Part shown: positions 12,638-24,144 of the stretch, piece by piece
Layout: every line of letters starts with the position of its first letter
How positions within the stretch are numbered: the stretch's first letter is position 1
Assembly (NCBI GenBank): GCA_002118135.1
Contig: BDIU01000052.1
Coordinates: 124,001-188,000, forward strand
DNA from: Trebouxia sp. TZW2008
Taxonomy: Eukaryota; Chlorophyta; Trebouxiophyceae; Trebouxiales; Trebouxiaceae
Length of the DNA: 64,000 nucleotides
Direction: 5' to 3'
The notes under the pieces: model-generated
Seen by the model: only the letters and a program-made list of their open reading frames with translations
Told to the model about the DNA's origin: nothing
Database searches by the model: none
Program-made: the position numbers and the translations under genes

Positions 12638-13574
12638 AGAGCGCTGAAGCTAACAACGAACAACACACTTTTTGGGATGCTATATGGCCACACGTCCTCT
12701 TTGTGCATCCTGTCCACGTTTGCAGCTCTAATGCTGCAAACGGCTGAGATGGCCATGGTGTTTTCATCACCACACAATTGTGTCTATCAACACAACCACG
12801 CAAAGGGATTAGCTGTCACAGACTGTTGTGTGCAGATTTGTTACAGACGCACTGCCAGTCTGTGCAGTGCCAGCTCAACGTGTGTTGCATTCACCAGTTA
12901 CATGTGGAGCTTGTGGCTTTCACCAGCTTGCTGTGGAGCTGTGACAGCAATTTATCTTGTCAACTCAGTTGCTTGAGTCATGACCAGCAGCTTGCTTTGA
13001 TATGGCAGGCAGCTGTATCTGCAATTTGCTGGAAGCCAGAGTCAATGATTTGCGGCTGGATATCTGGCATGCCAGCTTGAAAATCAACGATGCAAGGTGT
13101 GCAAACATAAGTAATTAAATTTTGTAATTATCCCATCAAAATTGATCCTGTTGTGCAAGCAGTAAGCCCAACGTCTCATATAGTCACTGCATGGCATGTG
13201 TATGCAATGGCCACAGCCATACAAAGCAGATCGAAGAATCCTGATTTTCTGCAAAAGCATGCTGTAAATAAGATTGCAGCCAACAGGAATGTCCAGGAAC
13301 ATTGGCATCAATGAAATGAAGCGTAAGGATCACAGATGAAAACCCTGAGGTCACCAGCAGGACGACTGCATTGATTGTACACACCTGCGCTATGACCCAA
13401 CATGATGACGTGTCATGCTACATGTATACCGTATGACAACTAGAAAATGCTGAGGCAGAATGTCCAGCAATTCTTGTCTGCAGGCGAGCTTTGGAAAGCC
13501 AACATTCACATCCTGCCAGGAGCCTTGTGCAGCCAGGTCAGCTTGAGATGAGCTCAGTGTGTGGTGCAAAGTGC

Positions 13575-16500
13575 TCATTGTGGAATTTGGGTGCTGGGTG
13601 CAGGCTCATTCCACAGATCATCATAGGTGTAGTAAGGACCCTCTTCGCTGAGGTTTTCAGTCCCAGCAAAGTACTTCGACTGGAAGTCCATGCTTGACAG
13701 AGCCTCAAAATCTTCCCTTGGCAGTTCCCAACCCCAGACACCTTGATTTTCCTGTAGATGAAGAATATCATTGTCAGGTGGTATGGCTACAGAGTTGACA
13801 TTAACTTTCTCAGCACGTTTGGAACACTGCAGTGTCAAGCTGACGTACAAGCAATGGCTTGGTACTCAAGGAAGCACTTTTACCTGATTCAATCCTGCAT
13901 GCAGACATCAGCTATATAGCAATGCATGGCGCACACACACAAGATCAGAAAAGAAGCAGAGTAAAGCCTTCCATAGTCACAAGGGCACTCTCTGTTTGCA
14001 ATGGCATCCAAAGGCCAGGGCTATCCAGCACATTACAGCAATCAGGAGCTGAGGGACATGCAGGCTGGTTCAACATAACTCTGCGGGCTTGTCAGCCAAG
14101 CTGCCAGTACAGAAGCTGTTTCATACTCAACAAATGCAGCATGAATGGGAGCAGACGCGTAAGCAGAAGCAGCAGCGCAGCGCAGCGCAGCGCAGCACAG
14201 CACAGCACAGCGCAGCACAGCACAGCACAGCACAGCACAGCACACTTGCTTACCACGCTGTGCTTGGCCTTGCTGCTTTTTGGAATGACAGAGTTGTGAT
14301 GTTGGAGGCCCCATCTCAGCAGGACCTGAGCAGGTGTTCTGCGATGCTTGGCCGCAATGCTACCAACAAGCTCATCCTGCATACCACTAGCTACATAAAC
14401 AAGCAGTATCATTGCAATGGGATACAGTATGACTCCTACATTGAGAGATCGTTATACATCATCACACACAGCAGTAGACCAGCAAATAATTGATGTTGGA
14501 TTGGATGAAACCACTTTGATCAGATGCATGTTTATCTGATGTCACCTACAATGCTGTGATGACAAGATGGCTATGGCAAAGGCGGCCCTTGCCTGATGCA
14601 ATGACTTGAACATGAGCAATGATGCTTGACAGCTTTGTAGGTTTTGAAGTAAAGACATGAGGCATTGACAAGTAAGGGCTGCCTGAAGCAACATGAGCGC
14701 CATTGACGCAAAGCCGCAGTGTTGCTACAGCCAGCTACAGCTTCAGGCAAGACATCTGGGCATTGCAGGTCACATGGAGATCAAAGGTATTGTACAGATG
14801 ATGCAGCAAGGACTTCATAGGGCATACGCCTTCTTCGACAGCTGACATCATGACAAAATCAGCAAACCTGTTTTTGCAAAGGATGTTTGCCACTTCATTC
14901 ACAGCACAGGCTCAACAAATAGCCAAAAGCATACCTGTAACAGGTTTGGCATATCTCTGCCATCTTTCTTCATAGTCTGGGGGCTGCTCAAAGGAGCATA
15001 GCCAGTCACATGGATCCCTTGCTCTTTGCACCACTCAACCACCCTGTCATTCCTGAAGAAAGGGTGAATCTCCACCTGCACACACAGACATACATTCGTC
15101 AAAATGCTTGTGCGTACTGTAGCTGCCTTTCTGTATGCATTGCGCTTCTGTTGCTTCTGCAGCTTTTGCATTGCATGTCACAGCTTGTCACATTCTTCTA
15201 GGGTTGTGCTGTGTGGAAAGCTGCCTGATTGACAGCAGGCTGTATACATTGTTGAGTACTATCTAAATCTTTTCAAGGCTGGAATGGGCATGCCAGTGCC
15301 TCATAAACAGCAGAGAGTTGCAATGAGATTCAACAAGTTGCACTACAAGTTGCACTACAAGTTGCACTATGTTGAAAGCCACCTGGTTGACAGCAGGCTG
15401 AATGCGAGCACTGTCCAGAACTGTTTGAATCTTGTCAAGGAACTGAACACGCTGATGCTTCATTGATCACACTGAGTTGCGCTGAATTATTACAATTTGC
15501 ACTACATGTAGTCGGACTGTGTGGGAAGCTATCCAATTGGCGATAGGCCATTTGACATTGCTGTCCAGCTTTGTCTGAATCTTCTCAGCTCTAAAATTTG
15601 GCACACAACCCTTCCATGAACTACAATGAGTAAAAATTTTGCAAAGCTACCTGGTTGACAGCAGGCTGGATGCGAGCGCTGTCCAGCACTGTCTGAATTT
15701 TCTCAGGGCTGAAGTTGGAGACGCCAATGCTTCTGACCAAACCCTGGTCCACAAGGGACTCCATAGCTGCCCAAGTCTCAGTCAGGGGAGGAGTCAAAAT
15801 TTCACCTGTCTGCTTAGTGCAAGGCCTGCATGACACACATACTCTTATGAGTGTTCCAAGGGCAAGCAAAATAAAACATGTGTTTCTGTGACTGTCCAAA
15901 TGTAAAGTAGGTACAAGTGCAAGTTTGATGCCAAGAAACAGCTGCTGTTTGCTACCGGCAATGAACAACCCCACATGAGTGTGAGACCCCTGCCATGCAC
16001 CAAGCATGACCACCATCTTGGAAATGGCAGTGCAACAACCATTCGCCTTACTGGGTTTTAGACACTGTGCATGCAAACCAGTCAGACTATAGTTGTTGTA
16101 CCACCACTTCCAAGCAAGACCTTGCACAGTGCAAGCAAGGTAGGAAGCGCGCTTTCTTGGCAGTACATGTCAAGGCTGTGGACACGATCCACTAAACAGC
16201 AGCAGTAAAGAGCATGCCACAAGCAGGAAGCAAACAGGCAGTAATTGAGCAACAGCTGCTACCATCCTTTTATTCATTCGTGCATTCCAAATGTGTGCCA
16301 GACAGGCTCAGCAGGCCCAGCTAGGTACGTACTGGAGCAATTACTTGTCTCGAACCAGTTCCCTCGGTGCCGTCTTACAGTGATGAGCAATGCAAAGAGC
16401 ATTTGTATCTGCCGCTTGCTTGCAGGCATGCAGAGGCTGAAGGCCTACCAGTGCACCAGATAGAGGTCAAGGTACTCCAGCTGCAGGTCACTCAACGACT

Positions 16501-17249
16501 TTTGCACAGTGGGCAGAACATCCGCTGCAGCGTGGTGGTTGTCAAACAGCTTTGATGTGATAAACAGATCTGTGCGGTTCACTTTGCCGTCTTTGAAAAC
16601 TTGCTGCAAGCCGGCGCCTAAAGCTGCCTCATTGCCGTAGATTTCTGCTGTGTCAATGTGCTGCAGCATGCACACAGCAACGTAAGGATGTTGTCTGATC
16701 GCTGCATGCGCATACCAACACACCAGCAGTATGTGTGTAACTGTCTGGTGACTGCATGATTGCAATAATGGATCAGGCCCTTTTGATATGCAGGCTCACC
16801 CTGAAGCCTGCATTGACGGCATCAACAACTGCATTTGTAGATTCTCTGCCCTTGGAGTTGAATGACCCCCAACCTAGGCGGGGAATTGTATGGCCTGAGT
16901 TGAGGGTGTCGATAATCTCGGCAGACGTGCCAGGCTGGTTGGGCTCGAGGTTGGATGCCGCCTCATCTGCATTGCAACAGAAATGACTGTGATGACGTGC
17001 CTGCTCACTTCGCGATATCGTTCGGACCGCGTTCAACAACATGACTTGAGCAGATCGTGCAGACCGGGCAGTCGTCAAATTCTGGCAAGAGCGCTGTGTT
17101 GTTCAGAACAGGATACATCACTTACGTATTGGGGGACCGGCGGCGAGCAACGCTACCACCGCGAGGATCGCAAGTGTGAACGCGACCCACTTCTTATTAC
17201 GAAGCAGTGTCGCCTTCCATCTGACGGCTGCCTCACCCCACTGACCCAT
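13575..17249 (-). CDS. Membrane-anchored NADPH aldo-keto reductase, paralog B
   Basis: Paralog of the reductase at 6130-10195. Eight exons: 17126-17249, 16800-16966, 16449-16660, 15651-15825, 14935-15075, 14254-14376, 13806-13826 and 13575-13751, giving 380 codons in phase (379 aa). The N-terminus (MGQWGEAAVRWK, then a hydrophobic run WVAFTLAILAVVALLAAG) predicts a signal anchor. The tetrad is intact: HIDTAEIYGNE, FITSKLFDNHH, LYLVHW; the cofactor loop SVIPKSSKA is present. Exon 7 is a 21-base microexon (CSKRAEK); in paralog A the same residues are fused to the preceding exon, and the two proteins then align without a gap. Intron 4 contains diverged copies of the exon 4 end, and the donor of exon 6 abuts a pentanucleotide repeat. 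Substrate unknown. Confidence 0.9.
13806..13826 (-). other. 21-nt microexon of reductase B
   Basis: Bounded by ...CTGCAG| on the 5' side and |GTTAATG on the 3' side (minus strand). It encodes CSKRAEK in phase 0. Without it the protein would lack seven residues that paralog A has (VRKWAIE region), so inclusion is supported by comparison, not only by splice words. Confidence 0.75.
14172..14243 (+). repeat. (CRCAG)n pentanucleotide repeat next to a splice donor
   Basis: About 14 units of cgcag or cacag. The array ends some 10 bases from the 5' splice site of exon 6 of reductase B (intron begins at 14253 on the minus strand), so repeat-length change could affect splicing. Confidence 0.9.
15215..15605 (+). 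repeat. Diverged copies of exon 4 end in reductase B intron
   Basis: The true exon 4 end is at 15651 (ARIQPAVNQ). Copies of the same junction occur at about 15375-15440 (very close, reading ARIQPAVNQ again), 15525-15600 (diverged) and 15215-15242 (short). A 14 bp repeat, caagttgcactaca-like, occurs three times at about 15330-15370 between them. Confidence 0.8.
16303..16380 (-). mobile_element. Short interspersed element, copy 3
   Basis: Read on the minus strand: ggcaccgagggaactggttc, gagacaagtaattgctccag, tacgtacctagctgggcctg, ctgagcctgtctggca. It matches the copy at 22864-22939. The word ggttcgaga resembles a polymerase III B box (GGTTCGANNCC). It lies in intron 3 of reductase B, in the opposite orientation to copies 1 and 2. 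Confidence 0.6.
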
Positions 17250-17743
17250 TCGAAATTATGCAAAGCGCGGTAGAACAATTGAATTGAGCAGGTACCTCGA
17301 CGCTAAACTCTCAACAGTGCAGCCGAGACGCAAACGTAGCGACTACGAAGTTCACCGAGAGCAGTGCACATAACGCTCGACTGTCCTATTAGTCACGATG
17401 ACTAAGTCCTCAGGACCCGACCCGCTCGAGACGCACAGTCCCTAGCCTATGCCACAGGCCATTACTGCTGTCATGTGCGCAGCACCGTGACGTAGCAGCC
17501 GAAAGGCAGGCTGCATCGAAGCCGTCTTGGCTCCCTTTGGCACGATGTAGTCTGCGGGTGACTGTTGCTGGCTTGGACGCTTGAAGCATATTATGTACCA
17601 TACTGCACCAGATGCGGTCAATTATACACTGCCTCGGAACTTGGTTTTGCAAACTGCTTTTGGCCACTGGCGGTGAGCGCAGGCTGTGTCAAGGGTTCGC
17701 CACCTAGCCCCTGCTTCGATTGACATCAGCAACACTTGTGCAG

Positions 17744-20700
17744 GTGCTTTGTTCTCAATGCAAGACTGCATGCGGCCAAATGCTCATTGGCAGACTCCTT
17801 CAGCCGAGTGTCACTAGCGTCCCTCACCTTCCAACGCTGGCAGCAAGCAGCTGTTTCCTACAACGCCAAAGGACAGTCAAAAGATGCAGCGTCACGGCGT
17901 GTTCTCGCAAAAGGTAACTGCCTGATGCCACACCATCTGGCATGGCCATAGCTTCAGCTTCAAATCAAGCATGCTGCAGTGTCTGACTGACCTGAGCATT
18001 CCTGTCTTCACAAAATATGAGGAACACTGTCAACAGTTGCATTGGCTGCAAGCAGTGATGCAAGCTTTGAGACCTATCATGAGCAGCCTTAAACACATGT
18101 CAAAATTTGAGTTTAGTGTCAGTGTAATGCCACAAAAAGAGTCCATCAGTATGAATGCTTGCTATCTACCTATGCAGGCCAGGAAAGCTTTCTTGCACAG
18201 CAGGCAGCAGCTCATACAGCCGTAATCACATCCTCTTCAGTAGCAGGTGCAGCAGCTGCCACTTATGTCAGAGATGCTGTGCATTCTCCAGCAGCTGAAG
18301 GAGCAAATGCATCTTCGCTAGCAGGTGTACCTGCAGCTGAGTTGGCAGCTGTTGCAGCAGATGCTGCATTGTCTGTACCAGGAGCAGCCCAGACTCATCA
18401 GCATTTCCAAACAAGTTTATATGATGTAGTCTCTTCTGTTCCTGCTGCTGAGCATGACTTGCAGCAGTCAGCTGGTCCTGATGCCCACCCACAGCAGTCA
18501 GAAAGCGCTTCAGATGCTGCAAAGTTCGTATCAGCAGGGTCTCAGGCTCACCAGCAACGACCTCAGACAAACTCAGATGATTCAGTCATTTCTGATACTG
18601 CTGCTGATCTTGAGATGCAGCGGTCAGCTCCAACTGTGGCTGGAGATGGACAGCCATACCATTTAGAGAGCGCTTCAGATGCTGCACAGTCGGTATCAGA
18701 AGCGTCTCAGGGTGACGGTCGATGGCTCCAGAGCGCCCCACAGGATGCAGTTGTCAATGCACTCACAGCTGTTGAGCATGACTTGCAGCAGTCAGATGCA
18801 CTTGATGGGACTTTGCAACAGTCACAGCAGTCAGAGGGCACTGCAGACCTCACAGCTGCTAGTGCTGGCAACAGCTTTGCAGGCTTTAGCGCACCTGCTA
18901 CCCAACAGGATGCATCTCATAGACAGCCACAGCAGTCAGAAGGCGCTGCAGATTTTATAGCTGCCAGCAATGGCAACAGCTGTGGAGGCTCTGATGCATT
19001 AGGCACAGAGGCAGCAACCATTGAAGGCAGTCCTCTGGCCAAGATCAACGATCAGCGCAAGTCTCTCTTGGCACGCATCACAGGCAGCCGTGCAGGTCCC
19101 CAAGGCATGCTAGGCAGAACTGCAAGCGACCTCAGCCTGCTGTCACGGCAGGGTGCAGGCAGCCAGTCACCCAAGCGCAGGTCCCTGTTGTCACGCCTGC
19201 AAAAGCTGCAAGCAGAGCCGTCAGCTGTGCTCAACCGGGCAGTGAGTGACACCAGTCTGCTGGTGGGACAGCAAAAAGAAGATGAGGAGGAGCGGTCCAA
19301 GGGCAAAACTCTGCTTGGCTTGCTACGCAGAGGGCGTCAGCAAACTGCCCCTGTTGCAAAGAACGGAGCCCTGCCTGATGCTGCGTCGACATCACAGGTA
19401 GACTCACAGAAGACATTGGTAGCATGCATTGTAACACAAAAGTTGTTGTTGGCAGCGCACTGAAATGAAATTGAGGATTTCCCTGCTGTTGTACGGATGC
19501 ATTGAATCTGTCCTCCCATGCTGTGTGCTATGCCAAGATCAGCAGCATGTGCTTGCAGCTGACAAAGTGCAGGACTGTTGATGTGCATCAAGCAATTTTA
19601 GGCAGTTTGCCAGCATTTGGTGCATTGCAGGATCAGGAGATTGATCTGCATATGGAGCCTGCTGCCCTTGAGGACAGTGCCAAGCCAGCCCTTAGCCTCC
19701 AGGGCAGCTTGCAGCAGCCCCATATGGACCTGCAGTCAGCTCCTCCATCTCCCAGGGCTGAGGGCATCAGCAAGGACAGTTCGGCACTGGCCCAGTTAGA
19801 CCTCCACTCAGCTCCAGGATCTCCCAGAGGCAAGGGCAATTGGGCACAGCCCTCTCAGGGCAGCTTGGAGCAGCCCCAAACAAGCAGGGCAGCCAGTGAC
19901 CCAAATATGCTGTCAAGGCGGCCGTCAGGGGTGGAAGCCAACCCTCCTACCCCCCGACGGACGTCGTTGCTGGGGCGACTGTCCCGAGTGCGCCGTAGCA
20001 ACAGCATTGTGCCTGAGCCAATCATTGCAGAGGGCTCCGGGCAGGCAGAACAGCCCCTGCAGGAGGTGCCTTTTGCGGAACAGCCCTTTGCAGAACAGCC
20101 GTTTGAGGTTCAAACTGGCCTGCAGTCCTTAGTGGAGGAGCCCTCAGCCCTATCTGCAGCAGATGCCCCTGAGTCTGCCTCAGCCAGCTCAGTGCTTGAG
20201 TCACAGCCTGCCTCAGAGCAAACGCTGCATGCGTTGACACCTGCTCATCAGGGGCGCAGCTTGCCATCTGTTGACCATCAGGGAAGTGAATCGCAGCCTG
20301 GACATGAGAACAGCCTTCATGACGAGGCTCTTGTTCTTGACAGACCGCTCTCTGATGCTCTAGGCCCCACTGCACACTTGGCTGCCAGACAGTCAAGCCT
20401 CAAGCAGTCTGTAACTGAACAGCCCTTGGCTGAGCATCCGACTACTGAGCAGCCCTTGCCTGGAGACCACTTGGACAAGAAGATTCCTGAAGAAAGCGCA
20501 GCACACGGGGCAGGACTGCAGCGTGTGCAGAAGGATGCAGCTGCTGGTCAGGATGCTTTGATGAGGCGTGCAGAAGGTAAGATCCCGTGCCTGGCATCAG
20601 ATCTAGCCAGTTGTATGCTGCTGGCAGTCTAAAGAGCATGCAGCGCCTGTGGCAGGACTGCATCTTGTGCACATGCATGCAGCTGCTGGCCAATATACCT

Positions 20701-23700
20701 TGATGCATACTACTGCACCAGGTGTGATTGAGCTGAATGCTGAGAACATGACCCATGTGAGGAGTACAACGAGTGCACTTGACTTGGGTATGATTGGCCT
20801 TCCGCCAACATACATTTTATGCCTGGCCCAGATGCTGCGCATCTTCTGCCACATGGGATGTATGTGCATCTTGTTGCCTGTTCACTGGAAATGCTGCATG
20901 AAATATCTTGACATACTGGTGCTGTTTTATTCTAGAAAGAAACGCAGCTCATCAATTTCCTTGCTTCCAAATGCTGTCTTGACAAGGCTATGTGTCGGCA
21001 CAGCCTGATGTCACTTGAGATGCATTTGAACTGCAACTTGACAAAAACAGTATGCCATGCTTCAAGTGCATCTCACGATCCATGCAGCTGATGTGAAACA
21101 AGTGGCCAAAACTGACTGCAAATTGACGATTGACACAGGACCTTTTAGTGTCAGCATGTTACTACATGTCTTGCTGACAACACGCACCGCAAAGCGTTTT
21201 GGCTTGAGTCGTCATTTGCCATCAGAGCTTTACAATACTCCCTGTAGTTGGTATGTTGTTTTGGGGTGGTGTCTTTTTTTGAGGCAGAGTCTGGTACCCC
21301 TTTTGAGTCACTGTCATGCACAGCTGCAGGAGTCCTGCCAGCAAATGCTGAGGATGCACTGTCAGCACCACTTGCAGCAGCCACCAAAGCAGCAGCAGTC
21401 TTACAGCCTGACACTGCCCTGCTACCGGGTCCAGAAGCCCCCAAAGCAGCTGCAACCCCAATTGCAGCTGTAGAAGCATATGTTGAAGATGCAACACCAG
21501 CACCAGCACCAGCTTCAGCCGCCAGCAAAGCAGCAGCGGTCTCACAACCTGACTCTGCCCTGTTGCCAATGCAAGCAAACCCCAAAGCAACAACTCCAGC
21601 TTCAGTAGTGCAAGTATCAGAGCCAGTTGCTGTTGCTCCCAGCTTTATGCCAACATTCTCGCCAACGTACGCGCCTGTCTTTGCACCAGTCTTTGCACCC
21701 AGTACAGCTGCTGCCCCAGCACCTTTGGTACCAGCTGCACTAGAAGCTGCACCTACAGTCGCTCCTGCAGTCCCTCAGGCTGCTATGACTGACTCAGGGA
21801 GCCCTCAAGCCAAGGGTTTAGATTTTGCAACAGCACAGCCAAGTGATCAGACTTTGTCCAACTTGCAATCACCCCTTGCTGGTCAGACAGAGGCACAGAG
21901 TGATGAAGAAGGAGATGAGTCAGAGCCTGTGGTGATTGTCATGCCTCTCATGATGCCAAGGTCAGCTCAGGCGCCAGAATCTCTTCCTAAGGGTGTACAC
22001 AGTCCAGATTCAGGAGTCATGAGCCAGCCAGTGTCAGGCATGAGAGGTGACCCACCACAGCATGAGTCAGCAGCTCCTCGACCAGCTTCCAGGCGGCGGC
22101 CAGCGCCGCTGCAGTTGCCTGACATGCTGCCCCCCCAGGCAGCTGAAATTGCAGCAGCAGCTGCAGGACCTGTGCGTGACTCAGCTGCTCTCGCAGCTGC
22201 ACAGAGTCAACAAGAGTTGAGTCAAGAGGCAGCACCAGGGCAGTCTGGCAGTGAAGCATCAGGCACAGACATGGCGGCCAACCCTATGCCTGTCAATAGT
22301 CTTAAATCTGCAGACAACAGCCCTGCCCTTGGGGCACAAAAGCTGCCCACAGCAGGCCCTAAGGGCATTTTGCCACAGCCCTCAGCATCTGGCCCAGCAG
22401 TGGCCTCAACAGCACAGCCAGCATTAGGGCCAGGACCGCTTGCAGCAGCCCCAAAGCCCTCCTTGAGGCCTGCAGGGCTGCCAGTAACAGCCCCAGGGTC
22501 TTCCACAGCTGGAGTAGGGCTGCCTACAGCAGCCCCAAGGCCCTTGTCAGCTGGTGCAGGGCAATCTTTCTCTTCAAGGCCATCACAAGTGCCCTTGCGA
22601 CCTTCTTCAGCAGGCCCAGGGCCGCCTGGCACAGCCCCAAAGCCCTCACCCCCGAAGAAGGAGAAGAAGGGCAAGTCTCACGACAGACTGGCTGCAGTGC
22701 TGCAGCGCATTGTGGATGAGTCAGCTCCAATGGTGACACCTGCTGACAGCTTTGGTAAGCTTTCCCTGTCTCTTGATTTGCGTCTCACATCTGATGCGTC
22801 CCCAAGCAGTGGGGCATATAACAGCATATAAGATTGCAGCCTTCATCACATGCGTATCTTGCACAGCACCAAACTGGTTGGAGACAGTTGATTGCTCCAG
22901 TACGTACCTTAGCTGGGCCTGCTGAGCCTGTCTAGCATACGTATCTTGCAAGACTGACATGGTGGTTCATTGTGCTGAAGAGGTGGGCTGCCTTTCCTCT
23001 GTCTGTCAGTCCACCAGCAAATTTTCAGAGCCAGGCAAAATCAACACGACAACATCGCAACATCACCACAGCGAGACGTTACAACTTTTGTGCCATATGC
23101 TGTGCCAAGCTTTGCTGCTGCTGTGACAAGCTCAGCCAATCCTGAGCACAGCACAGATTGGACATGCAGTTGTCCTGATCAGCCAACAGGCCTGCTGTCA
23201 AGGTTGGCAATGTGATGCTGAGTTTATGTCTGCTGAAGCTGTGTTTGCCAAATGCTGCTGCCCCAGAATGCCAAGGAAGTTAGCAAACCACAAAAGGACC
23301 CGTGATATGTTGTCCCAAATTGCAATATGGTGCAGGACTGGCGCCTTGGCCCAGCATGGCGGCCAGTATCCAGAGCAATGCCACTGAAGTGGCTTCAATC
23401 CACACCAAGCTGGATCAGCTCATTGCTGCTTACAGCCTTGCCAACACTCCTGGAGGCACTCCACAGCCAGAGTCCATCTTTGCCACTGCTGCACAGCAGC
23501 CGGCAGCTGTGGGCGTCGCAGATTCCAGTCTTGCCACCGCTGAGAGCATTGCTCCTAGAGGTGGAATTGCACATGAGGCAGGCAGTGTTCAAGCTGATGA
23601 TGCTGGTTGTGGAGTCAAAGCAGCAGGGGCTGAGGCTAGCTCAGGTGGTGGGGCAGATGCAGCGCAGGGCAGGGCAGTTGGGGACTCTGCCCCTGCCACG

Positions 23701-24144
23701 GCTATCCCAAACAGCCCTGCCAAACCCAGAAGGGCCCTCAGCCGCAGGACCACCAAGAGCCCTTCTGCTAAAGTCAGGTTCTCGCTGGGCCCTGATGATG
23801 ACGCTGCAGCTGTCACCAATTCAAATGGTGGCTCAGACGCTGACTCAGATGCAACAGTCCTTTCAGATGCTGGCAGCTTTACAAGCCAGTCTGACAGCAG
23901 CTTCAGTGCAAGCAATGCAGCACATGGGGTCAGCAAGGCACCTCATCAGGAAGCAGGCACAACACCTGATGTGTCATCGCTGACTGATTCTGGCACTGTA
24001 GATGAGTCACCAATCTCAGCTTCCGCAATGTCAGCTTCATCAGCAGCTGGCGCAGCAGCTGGCAGAAAGCCTGAACCATTGCCCGCAGCCAAAGCAAAGC
24101 CAAGAAAGTCGCTGAAGAAGTTGCTGCGACAGATGCTGAACTGA
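17744..24144 (+). CDS. Large low-complexity protein of unknown function, 5' end unresolved
   Basis: I do not recognise a family. Five exons join in phase: 17744-17913, 18178-19397, 19631-20576, 21288-22754 and 23336-24144 (TGA), about 1,537 codons. The first exon has no ATG in the required frame, so at least one upstream exon is missing. It is rich in Ser, Thr, Arg and Ala, which would suit a transit peptide. The remainder is Ala, Ser, Gln and Pro rich and probably disordered. A basic leucine motif recurs: KSLLARI, RRSLLSRL, KTLLGLL, RTSLLGRL and KSLKKLL at the C-terminus, several followed by SD-x-x-LL (TASDLSLLSR, AVSDTSLLVG, AASDPNMLSR). EQPFAEQPF-type repeats lie near 20.05-20.11 kb and a Pro-rich basic stretch near 22.4-22.7 kb. 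It is divergently arranged with reductase B. Confidence 0.65.
22853..22950 (+). mobile_element. Short interspersed element, copy 2, with 11 bp flanking direct repeats
   Basis: The 76-base element (22864-22939) starts cagcaccaaactggttggag and ends gcctgtctagcata. It is bounded by cgtatcttgca at 22853-22863 and again at 22940-22950, which looks like a target-site duplication. It lies within the last intron (22755-23335) of the large unknown gene. Related copies are at 16303-16380 and 7783-7832. There is no poly-A tail and no coding capacity, so a SINE-like or MITE-like non-autonomous element is inferred. Confidence 0.65.

Larger units (their letters stand above)
10196..13574. other. 3.4 kb spacer between the two reductases
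   Basis: No gene could be supported here. Open frames exist at 10920-11111 (minus) and about 11403-11738 (plus), but they lack recognisable domains, and the plus one begins with GTG. The spacer holds a 13 bp tandem repeat (11853-11917) and a tandem 394 bp duplication (11936-12243 and 12330-12637), described separately. Confidence 0.5.

Noticed and set aside
14042..14314. Cys/Ala-rich open frames over the (CRCAG)n repeat
   Set aside because: They are translations of a microsatellite and a neighbouring exon in wrong frames.
16367..16463. Possible tRNA gene from the ggttcgagac-like word in copy 3 of the interspersed element
   Set aside because: No cloverleaf with acceptor and anticodon arms can be folded around it; it is better seen as a B-box-like word in a short repeat.
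18268..18570. Leu/Gln-rich frames opposite and alongside the large unknown gene
   Set aside because: They are shadows of a biased GCA/CAG-rich coding exon; the in-phase exon chain on the plus strand explains the region.
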